Shown here: positions 5,568 through 5,722 of the stretch, piece after piece
Layout of the letters: each line of letters starts with the position of its first letter
Numbering within the stretch: position 1 is the stretch's first letter
Source: Chloroflexota bacterium
Lineage (GTDB): Bacteria; Chloroflexota; Limnocylindria; QHBO01
DNA length: 5,722 bases
Direction of reading: 5' to 3'
Assembly (NCBI GenBank): GCA_023250255.1
Contig: JAHFBB010000073.1
Location: forward strand, 1 to 5,722
Made by a program: the position numbers and the translations under genes
Notes under the pieces: model-generated
Told to the model about the DNA's origin: nothing
Database searches by the model: none
The model's input: only the letters and a program-made list of their open reading frames with translations

Positions 5568-5646
5568 TGGCGGAGGGGGTGGGATTCGAACCCACGGAGG
5601 CTTGCACCTCAGCGGTTTTCAAGACCGCCGCATTCGTCCGCTCTGT
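5568..5646 (-). pseudogene. 5'-truncated tRNA-Ser, anticodon TGA
   Basis: On the minus strand, everything from the D loop to the encoded CCA looks like a good class II tRNA-Ser. There is a D loop GAGCGGACGAA, an anticodon stem GCGGT/ACCGC with loop CTTGAAA (anticodon TGA, plus-strand 5619-5621), a variable arm GAGG-TGCAAG-CCTC, a T arm GTGGG-TTCGAAT-CCCAC, a 3' acceptor strand CCCCTCC, and GCCA. The 5' acceptor strand should be GGAGGGG at 5655-5649, but the sequence there is TCCGCGA, which can make only about two of seven pairs, and the D stem has a mismatch. The gene cannot give a normal tRNA as it stands. The lost part is replaced by cyclase coding sequence read on the plus strand. Confidence 0.85.
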
Positions 5647-5722
5647 GGTCGCGGAACTCAACCAGATCTTTTCGATCTTCGACCGCCTGGTCGATCGCCA
5701 TCGGTTGGAAAAGATCAAAACC
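5645..5722 (+). CDS. Fragment of a class III adenylate/guanylate cyclase domain
   Basis: Twenty-six codons, in frame to the right edge, encode a stretch with ELNQIFSIFDRLVDRH followed by LEKIKT. This is the centre of a class III nucleotide cyclase catalytic domain, the enzyme type that makes cAMP or cGMP; the normal continuation would be GDAYM with the second metal-binding Asp, outside the window. The domain should be preceded by about 20-30 residues carrying FxDIxGFT with the first metal-binding Asp. Here the preceding bases are tRNA-Ser sequence instead, and no such motif is encoded. The fragment therefore lacks its N-terminal part and has no plausible start of its own. It is unrelated in frame to the DUF2652 gene just upstream. 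Confidence 0.75.
   Translation, partial: MVAELNQIFSIFDRLVDRHRLEKIKT

Noticed and set aside
388..5646. tRNA-Ser(GCT) and the tRNA-Ser(TGA) fragment as direct-repeat ends of a genomic island
   Set aside because: They share only normal tRNA-Ser features; anticodon, variable arm and acceptor stem all differ, so they are isoacceptors, not attL/attR copies. No integrase lies between them.

Overview
The window looks like chromosomal DNA from a high-G+C bacterium. My best guess is Chloroflexota, possibly an uncultured soil or freshwater lineage. The reasons are the high G+C content throughout, a Kelch lipoprotein with a Ser/Pro/Gly/Ala-rich linker, a small secreted matrixin-like protease and a DUF2652-SRPBCC fusion. 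A high-G+C actinobacterium cannot be excluded from sequence alone. I see no integrase, transposase, CRISPR array or phage gene.

Left part (1-480), read on the minus strand. The first 99 bases hold the signal-peptide end of a secreted protein whose body lies outside the window. Two intact tRNA genes follow, tRNA-Ser(GCT) and then tRNA-Arg(GCG) in transcription order, 11 bases apart and probably one transcript. They are divergent from the genes to the right.

Middle part (539-4280), mainly plus strand. A shikimate dehydrogenase-like gene and a type II thymidine kinase gene sit 21 bases apart and probably form an operon. The first keeps the catalytic Lys and Asp of AroE but has lost several residues that hold shikimate, so its substrate is in doubt. 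Two exported proteins follow: a small matrixin-type zinc protease and a Kelch lipoprotein that reads as a complete seven-bladed propeller closed by its own N-terminal strand. Between them, on the minus strand, is a 45-codon ORF that looks like a lipoprotein leader and linker with no body, which may be a gene remnant.

Right part (4281-5722). A protein with an N-terminal DUF2652 (nucleotide-cyclase-like) domain and a C-terminal SRPBCC domain is followed directly by a tRNA-Ser(TGA) whose 5' acceptor strand is missing. At the same point the sequence changes into the middle of a class III adenylate/guanylate cyclase domain on the plus strand, which lacks its N-terminal part. Both sequences are broken at one junction near 5637-5646. 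This is either a real rearrangement or integration scar, or an assembly chimera, and it is the most unusual structure in the window.

Functionally, the intracellular genes cover an aromatic-pathway-like reductase, thymidine salvage, translation (the tRNAs) and a cyclase-fold protein of unknown role, while the secreted protease and the propeller lipoprotein act outside the membrane. Apart from the aroE-like/tdk pair, gene spacing does not argue for joint regulation.
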